A stretch of DNA of 64,000 nucleotides, taken from the NCBI RefSeq assembly GCF_014208105.1, contig NZ_JACHMQ010000001.1, positions 1,178,001 to 1,242,000 on the forward strand, given 5' to 3'. Source of the DNA: Actinomadura coerulea (GTDB lineage Bacteria > Actinomycetota > Actinomycetes > Streptosporangiales > Streptosporangiaceae). Positions within the stretch are counted from its first letter, which is position 1, and each line of letters opens with the position of its first letter. The notes under the pieces are model-generated. The model was not told the DNA's origin, did not search any database, and worked only from the letters and a program-made list of their open reading frames with translations. This document shows positions 35,232 through 44,756 of the stretch, piece after piece. Both the position numbers and the translations under genes were made by a program.

Positions 35232-35702
35232 CTACTCCGGCCTGAGCACGTCGCCGCAGTGAACGCATGCTGTCTCACCGGGCTCGACGTCGTCGTAGTG
35301 CTCGATCCTGGAGCAGGAGGCGCACCGGACGGCCGACGGGCCGACCCGGCCTTCGTGCGGCCCGGGAATCTCCGTGTCGCTCCTGACCGCGCCCAGCTCC
35401 ACCAGGGCCGTCGCGAGGTGGTCGGGGGAGACCACGTGCTTGACCCTCTGCGCCTGGTCCACCAGCACGACGAGTATCTGCTTGGCCGCCGCGCGCAGCG
35501 TCACCTGCGGATCGGCGCGCACGTCCGCGAGCGAGGCGGACTCCGCGAGGACGTGCAGCGGTAGGGCGCCCGAGGGTCCGGTGGCCGTTTGCGGCCGCCC
35601 TTCGGAATCCACCCTGACCGTGATGCCGGGACCGGCATTGTCGTCCTTCAGGGCCAGAATGAAGTCGTCGGTGGCGAGTGCGGAAAGCGGTGGATTCTGC
35701 AA
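35232..35702 (-). CDS. Small zinc-ribbon protein upstream of the SAF membrane protein
   Basis: 156 aa if started at TTG 35700-35702, which has GGAAAGG about 10 nt upstream; no ATG or GTG is available in frame. The N-terminal DDFILALKDDNAGPGITVRV and the middle are mixed alpha/beta. The C-terminus ends with two CxxC knuckles (CASC and CVHCGD, about 18 residues apart), a rubredoxin-like zinc site. The family is not recognised. It is divergent from the CHAT protease, sharing an about 150-bp promoter region with it, and 4 bp before the membrane protein. Confidence 0.55.
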   Translation of the reverse strand: MQNPPLSALATDDFILALKDDNAGPGITVRVDSEGRPQTATGPSGALPLHVLAESASLADVRADPQVTLRAAAKQILVVLVDQAQRVKHVVSPDHLATALVELGAVRSDTEIPGPHEGRVGPSAVRCASCSRIEHYDDVEPGETACVHCGDVLRPE

Positions 35703-35852
35703 GGGCCGTGAACCTTTCCGGGAAGGAATCTCAGCATAATGGGCTGAAGGCGGCGGAGTTCTTGCCGTCGTGTCGACCGGTCGATCGAGGAACTCGGTGA
35801 AAACAGACAAACGTGATCCGGTCGCCCGGACTTCACCGAAGGGCAGAACGAA
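35703..35852. promoter_or_regulatory. Shared divergent promoter region
   Basis: About 150 bp separate the minus-strand zinc-ribbon/SAF/nSTAND1 unit from the plus-strand CHAT gene. It is noticeably lower in G+C around 35710-35750. Both transcripts must start here, which ties the two units together in regulation. No clear palindrome was found. Confidence 0.45.
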
Positions 35853-35921
35853 CTGGATGCGCTGAAGTCCGCGATCATTGCCCGGCTCGACCGGGTCACC
35901 GAGTCGCGGGCCCTGGCCCCG

Positions 35922-38900
35922 ATGCTGGAGCCCGAGGCCGAAACGCAGGCGCGCCGGCTGGCGGAAGCGGTCGGCACCGCGGCCGGGGAGGATCTGCACG
36001 CCCGGTTCCTGCTCGGCTGGTTCCACACGTACCGGTACCAGGCCACCCCCGAAGTCCCTTCCTGGGCGGACCTGCCCACGGCGGTGGCGATGTTCGCGCC
36101 ATGCCTCCTGGCCGGGATCGATCCGGAGCGACTGCCGGAGCCGCTGCTGCCCGCGATCGTCAGGGAGGTCGTTCCCACCGCCGTCGAGCGGCTCGAACGA
36201 GCACTCGCCTCCAGCGACCTGGACCTCATCACGGCCTGCGCGACGCTGTTCGAGCGGATGATCGCGGCCACCCCGGACGACCGTCCCGAACAGGCGGTCT
36301 TCGTCTCCTGCCTCGGCAGCGCACTCGTGGCACGCGCTACCCGCACGGGGACGACCGAGGATTTCGACGAGGCCGTTCGTGCGGCCGAGAAGGCGCTGGA
36401 GGCCGCCACTCCGGGGCACCCCCATCGGGCGCTGCTCGCCTCTAACCTCTGCGACGTACTCAGGATTCGCCACGAACAGACCGGGACGAAGGCGGATCTG
36501 GCACGGGCGGTGCGAGTGGGCAGGCTCGCGCTCGCCGCGGCCTCCCCGGACGCCCCGCACTGGCCCGCCCACGCGTCCTCCCTCAGCAACGCGCTGCGCA
36601 TCCTGGCCCAGGAGACGGGGTCGGAGGCAGACTCGGCGGAGGCGGTGCGGTGGAGCCGCGAAGCGCTCGGACACGCCCAGGCCGGTGATCCCCGGAGACC
36701 GGGGCTGCTGTCCAACCTCGCGGCGGCGCTGATGACCCGGGCACAGGTGGCCGGCTCCACCGCGGAACTCGACGAGGCCGTCCTCCTTCTGGAGGAGGCC
36801 GGAGCCGCCGCCCCGCCCGGCCATCCCGACCACGCCGGTGTCCTGTCGAACCTGGCCACCGCCGTCCGGCTCCGCTTCGACCGCACCGGAACGGTCGCGG
36901 ATCTCGATGGTGCCGTCGACCGGCTCACCGCGCTGCTGGGATCCCTTCACTCCGACCACGCCGACCGGGCCCTGTTCTCCCTCAACCTCGGCGGCGCCCT
37001 GCTGGACCGGTTCGAACGCGGCGGTGCGCCGGACGACCTCGACGCCGCGACTCGTCACCTGAGAGCGGCGCTGACCGAGATGCCTCCCGGTCATCCGAGG
37101 AGAGCCCTCGTCGCATCCGAGGTTTCCGTCGCCTTGCGGAGGCGGTTCGAGTGGACGCGCTCCACGCGGGACCTCGACCTCGCGGTGGAGGCGGCGGAGC
37201 AGGTGCTGGCCGCCCTTCGACACGGCGAATCGCACCCGCTGTCCCGTCTCGCCTCCTCCTACGGCCTCCTGCACCTGCGTTTCGAACGGACGGGAGACGC
37301 CAGCGGGCTGGACGAGGCCGTCACCGAGTTCGCGCGCATGGTCGACGCGACTCCCGGCGGCCCCGACCGTGCCGGGTACTCCTCATCGGTGAGCATGGCC
37401 CTGCTGGCGCGGTTCGAACGAACGGACGCCCTACCCGATCTCGACGAGTCGGTGCGCTTCGGCAGGGAGGCCACCGCCCACCGGGACCATCCGAAGTTCG
37501 CCTCGCACTCCGCCGATCTGGGCTTCGCGCTCCAGGCCCGCTACCAGCGGACAGGCTCGCCGGCGGACCTCGACGAGGCGGTCTCCTGCTTCGAACGCGC
37601 CGCAGCCGCCTGCCCGACGGGTGGCCTGGAGTGGATCGTCCATACCACCGACCTCGGCAATGTCCTGCGAAGCCGTTTCGAGGCCACCGGGATGTCAGCC
37701 GATCTGGACGACGCGGTGCGTCTCTACCGTGAGACCCTGGCCGCCGACGCCTCCGGCGACTGGTCCCGGTCCCTGCACCTGGTCAACCTCGGTACCGCCC
37801 TGGCCGTCCGCTCCGCGCGGACCGGCGACGGCGCCGACCTGGAGGAGGCGGTACGCCTCAACCGGGAGGCGCTCGACCTGACGCCCGCCCGCCATCAGCG
37901 CCGGGCCCGCCGGCTCGCCGTCCTCGGCCGCGTCCTCGGCACCCGGTTCGAGCGGACGGGACGGCCGGAGGATCTCGACGAGGCCATACGGCTGTTCCGC
38001 GAAGCGCTGGCGGTCGGCGGCGAGAGCGCCGCCGAACGGGCCGCCACCATGTCCGGCCTGGGCACCTTTCTCCAACTGCGGTCCGAGGAGCGGGCCGACG
38101 CGGCGGACTTCGGCGAGGCGCTCCGCCTCCATCGCGAAGCGCTCGCCCTGACGCCCGCCGACCACAGGGAACGGGTATGGCGGTTGGGGGATCTCGCCGC
38201 CGCACTCGAAGACCAGTCCAGGCGGAGTGGTGATCCGTCCTGCCGCGAGGAGGCGCTCGACGCCTGGGGGGCCGCAGCCCGGCTCGCCGAGGCGCCTCCG
38301 TCCGCGCGCATCCGCGCCGCCTGGAGCGCCGCGCGGCGCTCGGCGGGGGCCCGGCCGTCGTGGGCCGCGGAGTTGCTGGCGGAGGCGGTGGAACTGCTGC
38401 CCACGGTCGCGCCCCGCGAACTGGCGCGCGGCGACCAGCAGCATCAGCTGGGCGGGTTCGCCGGGCTGGCCGCCGACGCCGCGGCTCTCGCGCTCGCCGA
38501 TCCGGCCGTGCCCGTCCACGAACGGCCGGCCCGGGCGTTGCGCCTGCTGGAGGCCGGGCGCGGTGTCCTGCTCAGCCAGGCACTAGAGGTCCGCAACGAC
38601 CTCACGGAACTGGCCCGGGTGGCTCCCGGCCTGACGGCCCGGTTCGTCTGCCTCCGCGATCGGCTCGACGACGTCCCGTCCCCTCTGGAGACCGCCGAAT
38701 CCGCCAGGACCGTGAGCGGACGGGAAGGAGTGGACCGCCGGAGGCTGGCCAGGGAACTCTCCGCCGTCATGGACGAGATCCGGTCCCTGGAGGGCTTCGG
38801 CTCGTTCGCCTTGCCGCCGTCGGTGCGGGAGCTGCGCGAGCAGGCCCGGCACGGCCCGGTCGTGGTACTGAACGTCAGCCCTCTCCGCAGCGACGCGCTC

Positions 38901-39953
38901 CTGCTCACACGGGACGCCATCACCAGCCTCCCCCTCCCCGGGCTGACCCCCGATGCCGTCCGAGATCAGGTCGTGTCGTTCCACGAAGCGCTCGCCGTGA
39001 TCGCGTCACCGGGCACGGCGCCGGACGAGAAGAAGAAGGCGGAAGAGCGGCTCACGGGGGTCCTGCGATGGCTCTGGGACGCCGCCGCCGGCCCGGTCCT
39101 GGACGCTCTCGGGTACGACGGCCCTCCCGCCCGCGGGGAACGGCCACGGCTGTGGTGGGTCCCCGGAGGGCTGATGAGCCTGCTGCCCCTGCACGCCGCC
39201 GGCCACCCCACCGACGGTCCTGGCGGGCGAATGGTCCTGGACCGGGTGGTGTCGTCCCACACGCCGACTCTGACGGCACTGCGCCATGCCCGCCGCCGCA
39301 CCCATCTCCAGCCCGCTGGAACCGAAGCTCTGATCGTCGCGATGCCCACCACTCCGGGCCTGCCCGGGCACGGACGGCTCGGCTTCGTCCGCGAGGAGGC
39401 GCGGATGCTTGCCGATCGCCTGGAAGGGGCGACCTGCCTGACCGAGCCCGAACCCGGGTCGCACTCGGACGCGACTCCCACGCTGTCCACGGTCATCGCC
39501 CACCTGGCGGACCATCCCGTCGTCCACTTCGCCTGCCACGGCATCACCGACGCCGCCAATCCCTCCCGCAGCCGTCTGCTTCTGCACGATCACGAGAGCG
39601 CCCCGCTCACCGTGGCATTACTGGGTTCCCTGAATCTCCACCGAGCCCGCCTGGCGTACCTGTCGGCTTGCGAGACCGCCGCCACGGCCAGCATCAGGCT
39701 CGCCGACGAGGCCGTCCACGTCGCCTCCGCCTTCCAGCTCACCGGCTATCCGCACGTCATCGCCACTCTGTGGGCCGTGAACGATATGGTCGCCGCCGGA
39801 ATCGCGGACGCCTTCTACGCCACGCTCACAGCGGGCGGCCCTCTCGACCCCGCCCAGGCCGCCTACGCCCTGCACCAGGCCGTACGTGCCGTACGCGACG
39901 CCCATCCCACGAGGCCGAGCCTGTGGGCGGCGCACATTCACACCGGCGCCTGA
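35922..39953 (+). CDS. TPR-CHAT (caspase-like) protease
   Basis: 1343 aa from the ATG. Residues about 100-900 are at least 15 TPR-like repeats of about 45 aa built on DLDEAVRLYREAL and RFERTGDxxDLDEA units. The C-terminal CHAT domain (about 980-1340) has the catalytic dyad: His-1206 in VVHFACHGITDA and Cys-1250 in LAYLSACETAA. CHAT proteins are caspase-like proteases that cleave a partner when a sensor (here the TPRs) is triggered. No good ribosome site precedes this ATG, and the same frame is open back to a stop at 35829 and looks coding (ELDALKSAIIARLDRVTESR), so the true start may be CTG at 35853, which has AAGGG 9 nt upstream. Confidence 0.88.
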   Translation: MLEPEAETQARRLAEAVGTAAGEDLHARFLLGWFHTYRYQATPEVPSWADLPTAVAMFAPCLLAGIDPERLPEPLLPAIVREVVPTAVERLERALASSDLDLITACATLFERMIAATPDDRPEQAVFVSCLGSALVARATRTGTTEDFDEAVRAAEKALEAATPGHPHRALLASNLCDVLRIRHEQTGTKADLARAVRVGRLALAAASPDAPHWPAHASSLSNALRILAQETGSEADSAEAVRWSREALGHAQAGDPRRPGLLSNLAAALMTRAQVAGSTAELDEAVLLLEEAGAAAPPGHPDHAGVLSNLATAVRLRFDRTGTVADLDGAVDRLTALLGSLHSDHADRALFSLNLGGALLDRFERGGAPDDLDAATRHLRAALTEMPPGHPRRALVASEVSVALRRRFEWTRSTRDLDLAVEAAEQVLAALRHGESHPLSRLASSYGLLHLRFERTGDASGLDEAVTEFARMVDATPGGPDRAGYSSSVSMALLARFERTDALPDLDESVRFGREATAHRDHPKFASHSADLGFALQARYQRTGSPADLDEAVSCFERAAAACPTGGLEWIVHTTDLGNVLRSRFEATGMSADLDDAVRLYRETLAADASGDWSRSLHLVNLGTALAVRSARTGDGADLEEAVRLNREALDLTPARHQRRARRLAVLGRVLGTRFERTGRPEDLDEAIRLFREALAVGGESAAERAATMSGLGTFLQLRSEERADAADFGEALRLHREALALTPADHRERVWRLGDLAAALEDQSRRSGDPSCREEALDAWGAAARLAEAPPSARIRAAWSAARRSAGARPSWAAELLAEAVELLPTVAPRELARGDQQHQLGGFAGLAADAAALALADPAVPVHERPARALRLLEAGRGVLLSQALEVRNDLTELARVAPGLTARFVCLRDRLDDVPSPLETAESARTVSGREGVDRRRLARELSAVMDEIRSLEGFGSFALPPSVRELREQARHGPVVVLNVSPLRSDALLLTRDAITSLPLPGLTPDAVRDQVVSFHEALAVIASPGTAPDEKKKAEERLTGVLRWLWDAAAGPVLDALGYDGPPARGERPRLWWVPGGLMSLLPLHAAGHPTDGPGGRMVLDRVVSSHTPTLTALRHARRRTHLQPAGTEALIVAMPTTPGLPGHGRLGFVREEARMLADRLEGATCLTEPEPGSHSDATPTLSTVIAHLADHPVVHFACHGITDAANPSRSRLLLHDHESAPLTVALLGSLNLHRARLAYLSACETAATASIRLADEAVHVASAFQLTGYPHVIATLWAVNDMVAAGIADAFYATLTAGGPLDPAQAAYALHQAVRAVRDAHPTRPSLWAAHIHTGA

Positions 39954-40020
39954 CCGCCGAGAATGGCCGACCGTCGGAAATGCGGTTCTTCGTGAACCAG
40001 GTCCACGGATTGCAGGAGGG

Positions 40021-41288
40021 TGATGTTGCCCCCGTTTGACGGGCGCGGATGTTGAGAGAGGTAGGGTTCGGCGATCTTGTGAAGGAGATCGTTTTCGTGC
40101 CCAAGCCTTACCCGCCAGAGTTTCGTCGGCGTGCCCTGGATCTGCTGGAGTCGGGACGATCGGTGCGGGACGTGGCCGCGGCGCTGGGCATCGCGGAGTC
40201 GTGCTTGCACCGCTGGAAACGGCGGGACCTGATAGAGCGTGGCCTGAAGCCGCTCAGCCCCGCAGAGGCCGAGTCCGCTGCCCTGGCCCAGGCCCGGGCA
40301 CGGATCGCCGAGCTGGAGAACGAGGTCAAGATCCTGCGGAAGGCCGCCGCGGCGGTCGAGCAGGTGGTGCCCCCAAAAGCCCGGTTCGCCCTGGTAGCCG
40401 AGCTGGCCGTTGAGGGCGTCCCGGTCAAGCAGGCATGTCTCGCGCTCGGAGTGTCCCGGTCGGGCTTCTACGACGCCCGCACCCGACCCCCCTCGGCGCG
40501 CGCCATCCGTCAAGCGTGGCTGACCGACCAGATCACTGCCATCCACCAGGCATTACGACAGACCTATGGATCGCCCCGAGTGCGCGCCGAGCTCGTCCAG
40601 GGCCAGGGCGTGGCCGTCTCGCGCAAGACGGTGGCGGTGCTGATGCAGCGGGCCGGCCTGGCAGGGCTGCCCCTGCGGCGTCGCGCCAAGCGGGTCCCCG
40701 CCGCGGCAACGGTCACCGACCTGGTGAAACGCGACTTCCACCGCGATGGCCCCAACCAGCTGTGGGTCACCGACATCACCGAGCACCCCACCCGCGAGGG
40801 CAAGCTCTACTGCTGCGTGGTCCTGGACGCCTACTCCCGCCGAGTGGTCGGCTGGGCCATCGATTCACGGCAACGAGCCGACCTGGCCACCTCCGCTCTC
40901 GGCATGGCAATTGACTCCCGCGGCACCGCCGGACAGATCCCTGACACGATCATCCATGCAGATCACGGCACCCAGTTCACCTCATGGACCTTCACCGAAC
41001 GCGCACGCCGAGCCGGACTCCTACCCTCCCTGGGCACCGTCGGCGACCCCTACGACAACGCCGTGGCCGAATCGTTCTGGGCACGCATGCAAACCGAGCT
41101 ACTCGACCGGCAACGCTGGCGGACCCGCGTCGAGTTCGCCAACGCGATCTTCGAATACATCGAAGGGTTCTACAACCGCCGCCGACGACACTCCGCCCTG
41201 GTCCACATGAGCCCGATACAGTTCGAAAGCACCCACCCGCTGAACCTGATCTCCTGACCAGCGAGTCCGTGAAACCGGGGCAACATCA
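40021..41288 (+). mobile_element. IS3-family insertion sequence, complete
   Basis: 1268 bp. Terminal inverted repeats are TGATGTTGCCCCCGTTTGAC at 40021-40040 and its near-complement ending ...GGGGCAACATCA at 41288; over 22 bp they match at 20. The ends have the TG...CA form of IS3 elements. The flanking 3 bp (GGG and GTC) do not match, so no target duplication is visible. It sits between the CHAT gene and the STAND-TPR gene and disrupts neither. Confidence 0.88.
40097..41257 (+). CDS. IS3-family transposase, OrfA and OrfB in one frame
   Basis: 386 aa from GTG 40097-40099 (GAAGGAG 8-10 nt upstream). The N-terminal HTH (PYPPEFRRRALDLLESGRSV) and leucine-zipper-like IAELENEVKILRKAAA are OrfA. 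HTH_21 and the rve integrase core follow with DDE residues: WVTDITEHP (D), HADHGTQFTS (D), and the E in NAVAESFWARMQTEL. Most IS3 elements join OrfA and OrfB by -1 frameshifting; here they are in the same frame. The transposase looks intact. Confidence 0.9.
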   Translation: MPKPYPPEFRRRALDLLESGRSVRDVAAALGIAESCLHRWKRRDLIERGLKPLSPAEAESAALAQARARIAELENEVKILRKAAAAVEQVVPPKARFALVAELAVEGVPVKQACLALGVSRSGFYDARTRPPSARAIRQAWLTDQITAIHQALRQTYGSPRVRAELVQGQGVAVSRKTVAVLMQRAGLAGLPLRRRAKRVPAAATVTDLVKRDFHRDGPNQLWVTDITEHPTREGKLYCCVVLDAYSRRVVGWAIDSRQRADLATSALGMAIDSRGTAGQIPDTIIHADHGTQFTSWTFTERARRAGLLPSLGTVGDPYDNAVAESFWARMQTELLDRQRWRTRVEFANAIFEYIEGFYNRRRRHSALVHMSPIQFESTHPLNLIS

Positions 41289-41324
41289 GTCTGGTTGAAC
41301 GAGGGCTGGGGCCACGTGGAGGTC

Positions 41325-43916
41325 TCAGGGGCGTTCGTCGCGGAGCCACTCGGGGAAAGACATGCCGGTCACTGCCTGCCAGCCGGTCCGCGTCTCGGCA
41401 GGTGCGTGGGCGTGTGCCCGACGCAGGGCGTTGATCGCCAGGTCGATGTGCTGGTCAGGGCCGTCATCGGGAGCGCGGAGAATGGCCTCAGCAAGCGTTC
41501 TGGCCGCAGCATGGTAGTCCTCGGTCATGACCTGAACTGAGCCCAAGGTCGCGAGCATTCCGCTGAACTCGCGCTCGTAGCGTCCCGGCTGCAGATCGGC
41601 AAGCTCTCGATAGATTTGGACCGCGTCAGTCGCTTCCCGGACCGCGTCGTGGAATTGCCCGAGGGTGGCAAGGCGGGCGGCATAGTTCGCGCGACACCTG
41701 GCGAGGCCAGCGAGGTGCACCGCCGATTCGGCGGCGAGAGCAATCATCAGCTCTACTGCCCGCCGACAAGCCTCTGCCGCCTTCTCGGGACGGTGGAGGG
41801 CCGCCAACCGGTTTCCGAGATTGCTGAGTGTCTGAGCCTCTCGGGAGAGGAATCCTTTACGAACGTCATCGGGAAGCTGCTCGTAGATCTCCATGGCCTC
41901 CTGAAGAGACCGCAGGGCCTCCTGATGCCTGCCGACGCTGCCGAGATGCCCGGCGAGGTTGGCCAGGGCACCTGCCACACGGGGAAGGTTGCCGCGAGGA
42001 TTGGTCTTGGCCAGCGTGCGGTAGAGACGGACCGCCTCAGCTGCCGCCCCGAGAGAGTCACGACCAGCGCGCCGGAGATGGGCCGAGTAACTGTTCAGCG
42101 TCGTTGCGAGCAAGTACACATGGGCATCTCGGTCGTGCTCTGAGAGCCGCCGGGCGACCGTCACGGCCTCTTCCCCGACGGCAACGGCATGGTCGTGAAG
42201 TCCGTTCTCGCTCAGGCGGGCGCCCAGTGTGTTGAGTGCCTGGGCGAGGCCATCAAGGTGGGTACCGGGATCAGAGGCTTCGATGGTGCGATGGATAGCC
42301 ACTGCTTCCTGACACGCAGCTAGTGCTTCATCGCCGCAGTTGAGTTGGGCGAGACTGATCGCGTACGAATTGAGCGCCATGGCGAGGTCGGGAAGATGAG
42401 CGCTCGCATCGTGCTGGGCCATTGCCCGGTACTCCTCGATCGCCTCGGCGTGGGCCTGGAGGGCGTCGCGGGGCTGGCCAGCCTCGTTAAGGTGTGCAGC
42501 AAGGTTGTGCAGGACCTGTGCGCGGAGGTCTCGAGCTCCACCTGGCAGAGCATCGGATAGGGCATTGAGCTCCTCGAGTGCACGGCCAGCGACCACTGCA
42601 GCGTCTTCGTAGAGCCCGATGGCTGCCAGGCGGTTGGCGAGATTGTTCCTCGCCGTCGCGAGAGCCTCCATGTGGGACGGAGATTTTTCTTCGACTTCGT
42701 CCAAGGCTCTCGCGAGGTCGATCCAGACTTCGACCGCCTGTTCGGCAAGTCGTTGAGTGTGATCGGGGATCGCTGTTGCCACCGCCATTAGGGCGTCAGT
42801 TGGTGGGGCCGGGGATCTAATGAACTCGGTCAGCGCCCGCACCAGGGCGGCTGGGTCCTCGCTCTGGGCGACGATGGGGATGGCGAGTGGGGCGAGGTGG
42901 TGGAACTCAAGCAGCAGCGGTGGAAGGAGCTCTCCGACGTCATCTTGGTGGACCGACGTACGGGAGAGGACTGTAAGCGCATACTGGGCTTGCTCGGCCG
43001 AGGCGGACGTGAAGAGTGAGCCCAGCACGCCTGAATCCCGACGCAGCACGCGAGCGATGTGATGCTCACCCAGAAGGTCGGGCTCCAGGCCGCCCCATTG
43101 CTGGTCATCCACCGAGGGATAGAGGTCGCGCCACCAGCTGGCGGCGCGGAGACGCATATCATGCGGCTGATCGGATAGGCCTGGGACGGAGGTGAGTAGG
43201 GCGAGGGCCTCCTTTCGGCTCGCCGCACCGAACAAGGTGGCGGCTGCAATGGCGAGGTCGAGCGTCTCCCGGTGGATGGTGACCCCGTAGGGTGACGCTG
43301 CGGTCATCCAGTAGCGTCGCTCGTGTTCGAGTAGGACCTCTTCGTAGGGGGAAGACGGGGGTAGATCAACCGGCTGCGTCACTTGCAACAAGGTGGCCAG
43401 GGCTGCGATCTGCAGCGCGAGCGGTGACTTGTACCTGGGATGGGATAGGTCACTGGGCGGCGGCAAAGACTTTGCGGGCCGGTGCTTGCTCGGGAGCGCA
43501 TCTCTGAGATCGGAGAGAGCTTCCTGGAAGGCATCGTGGCGCCCCTCCACAGTCTCCTCGAGGGCCGATAGCCGGAATACACGAACCTCGTCCAGGAACA
43601 TGCCTGCGTCCGGGGCGAGATCATCCTTGAGCTGTTGCCACCATTCGCCTTCCGACCGAGCAAGAGCCAGGATCCGAAGCGCTGGTCCGCTATGCGCCAC
43701 TGCAGCCAAGACAACATTACGGAGCTGCTCCGTTCGCGTCTCGGCATAGTCGATCACGACAAGCACCGGCTCCTCGTTGTCGCGGAGAGGCTCGTAGGAA
43801 TCGATGGCCCGTTGCCGGAGCCAGATGGTTTCCCAGCCTTGGGCGCGGAGCCGAGATGCCAGCTCGCGAGCCAGCCGGGTCTTTCCTCGTCCGCCCGGCC
43901 CGGTGAGCAACTGCAT
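41325..43916 (-). CDS. STAND ATPase-TPR part of a split trypsin-STAND-TPR protein
   Basis: 863 aa from ATG 43914-43916. It begins abruptly with a P-loop at residues 6-13 (GPGGRGKT), and Walker B is LVVIDYAE near 52-59. The STAND helical part runs to about 370 and tetratricopeptide repeats of 40-50 aa run from about 400 to the end (NLANRLAAIGLYEDAAVVAG, NLAGHLGSVGRHQEALRSLQ). The P-loop lacks the usual upstream beta strand, because the frame continues in phase through a single TGA (43935-43937) into the protease gene. The pair is therefore probably one original gene. Such proteins are proposed conflict-system sensors that fire a protease. Confidence 0.8.
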   Translation of the reverse strand: MQLLTGPGGRGKTRLARELASRLRAQGWETIWLRQRAIDSYEPLRDNEEPVLVVIDYAETRTEQLRNVVLAAVAHSGPALRILALARSEGEWWQQLKDDLAPDAGMFLDEVRVFRLSALEETVEGRHDAFQEALSDLRDALPSKHRPAKSLPPPSDLSHPRYKSPLALQIAALATLLQVTQPVDLPPSSPYEEVLLEHERRYWMTAASPYGVTIHRETLDLAIAAATLFGAASRKEALALLTSVPGLSDQPHDMRLRAASWWRDLYPSVDDQQWGGLEPDLLGEHHIARVLRRDSGVLGSLFTSASAEQAQYALTVLSRTSVHQDDVGELLPPLLLEFHHLAPLAIPIVAQSEDPAALVRALTEFIRSPAPPTDALMAVATAIPDHTQRLAEQAVEVWIDLARALDEVEEKSPSHMEALATARNNLANRLAAIGLYEDAAVVAGRALEELNALSDALPGGARDLRAQVLHNLAAHLNEAGQPRDALQAHAEAIEEYRAMAQHDASAHLPDLAMALNSYAISLAQLNCGDEALAACQEAVAIHRTIEASDPGTHLDGLAQALNTLGARLSENGLHDHAVAVGEEAVTVARRLSEHDRDAHVYLLATTLNSYSAHLRRAGRDSLGAAAEAVRLYRTLAKTNPRGNLPRVAGALANLAGHLGSVGRHQEALRSLQEAMEIYEQLPDDVRKGFLSREAQTLSNLGNRLAALHRPEKAAEACRRAVELMIALAAESAVHLAGLARCRANYAARLATLGQFHDAVREATDAVQIYRELADLQPGRYEREFSGMLATLGSVQVMTEDYHAAARTLAEAILRAPDDGPDQHIDLAINALRRAHAHAPAETRTGWQAVTGMSFPEWLRDERP

Positions 43917-43934
43917 CCCCGGCCCTACCCCTTC

Positions 43935-44705
43935 TCACCATCCAAGAAGGGTCTCGAGCTCGCCGGATCGACCCCGGAACCGCACCACCTCAGCTTCGGC
44001 CCGCAACAACGACGCGGGGGAGCTCTTTCGACTCGGCCGGCGGTAAGGCGTTCCCAAGTCAGCGAGTTCGACTGACTCGGCGACCGGAGGCATGCCTGTC
44101 TCTTCCGACCACAGCTCGCGGAAGCCTTCGTCCGGCAGGAGCCGCGTGACGGGTTCGGCGGTTAGCCTGTCGCGTGCGAACCTAGGTGTCTCGTCGGCGA
44201 TCAGTCCAACAACATGCTCGCCAGAGACCACCGCGGCGCCGGACATTCCAGCCCAGGCCAGGCCTGCTGCGGGCGTGTCCGGCGCACCGCTGGACACAGA
44301 GATCTGATAACGGCCGTCAAGAAGTCCGGTCCCCAGGTTGATTTCCCCGCGCAGGTGCTCGGTGTCGCGCCTGCCATCCGGTTGCTCCTGAGACCACGGA
44401 AAACCGATCGCTTCGCATGGAACCGAGTACTTCATCGTGATGAGACGACCCCAACGGACGGGGGTGAGTCCCTCGGGCGGAACCCAGGTTGAGTCGATGA
44501 TCCGCAACAACGCGGCGTCGACATCAGATCCCCACCACACGAGCTCGACCCGCAGTTGACGTCCGTTGGAGAGAGTACGCACGTAGGCGTCCTCCCCAGG
44601 ACGGACAACGTGCTTGGCTGTGAGTACGAGTCGATCGGTGACCAGGAAACCGGACCCGAATCTGGATCCGTGGAGCACATCCACCACCCGGTGCGCGATC
44701 CTCAC
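43935..44705 (-). CDS. Trypsin-like serine protease part of the split trypsin-STAND-TPR protein
   Basis: 256 aa, GTG start with GGGGGA about 9 nt upstream. The chymotrypsin-fold triad is visible: His-32 in LVLTAKHVV, Asp-63 in DVDAALLRI and Ser-155 in WAGMSGAAVV. The linker then runs VVRFRGRSGELETLLGW to a TGA. Six codons later, in the same frame, the STAND P-loop begins. In homologous fusions this linker continues directly into the ATPase, so the stop is likely a recent nonsense change. It lies 51 bp after the trypco2 gene, its usual partner. Without its sensor the protease may be uncontrolled or silent. Confidence 0.8.
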   Translation of the reverse strand: MRIAHRVVDVLHGSRFGSGFLVTDRLVLTAKHVVRPGEDAYVRTLSNGRQLRVELVWWGSDVDAALLRIIDSTWVPPEGLTPVRWGRLITMKYSVPCEAIGFPWSQEQPDGRRDTEHLRGEINLGTGLLDGRYQISVSSGAPDTPAAGLAWAGMSGAAVVSGEHVVGLIADETPRFARDRLTAEPVTRLLPDEGFRELWSEETGMPPVAESVELADLGTPYRRPSRKSSPASLLRAEAEVVRFRGRSGELETLLGW

Positions 44706-44756
44706 CGCAGCCGTCCCCCAGTCGTCAACGCCTTCGGTCCTGCCACCGGTGCTACG

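Noticed and set aside
35703..37274. Minus-strand frame extending the zinc-ribbon protein upstream to about 680 aa
   Set aside because: The extension is the shadow of the TPR repeats of the CHAT gene; only the C-terminal part after 35702 looks like a real protein.
40018..41291. Target-site duplication around the first IS3 element
   Set aside because: The flanking trinucleotides GGG and GTC do not match, so no duplication can be claimed.
43935..43937. TGA in the trypsin-STAND gene as a selenocysteine or recoded Cys codon
   Set aside because: No SECIS-like hairpin or redox context is seen, and a second TGA in a transposase makes simple nonsense mutation in decaying DNA likelier.
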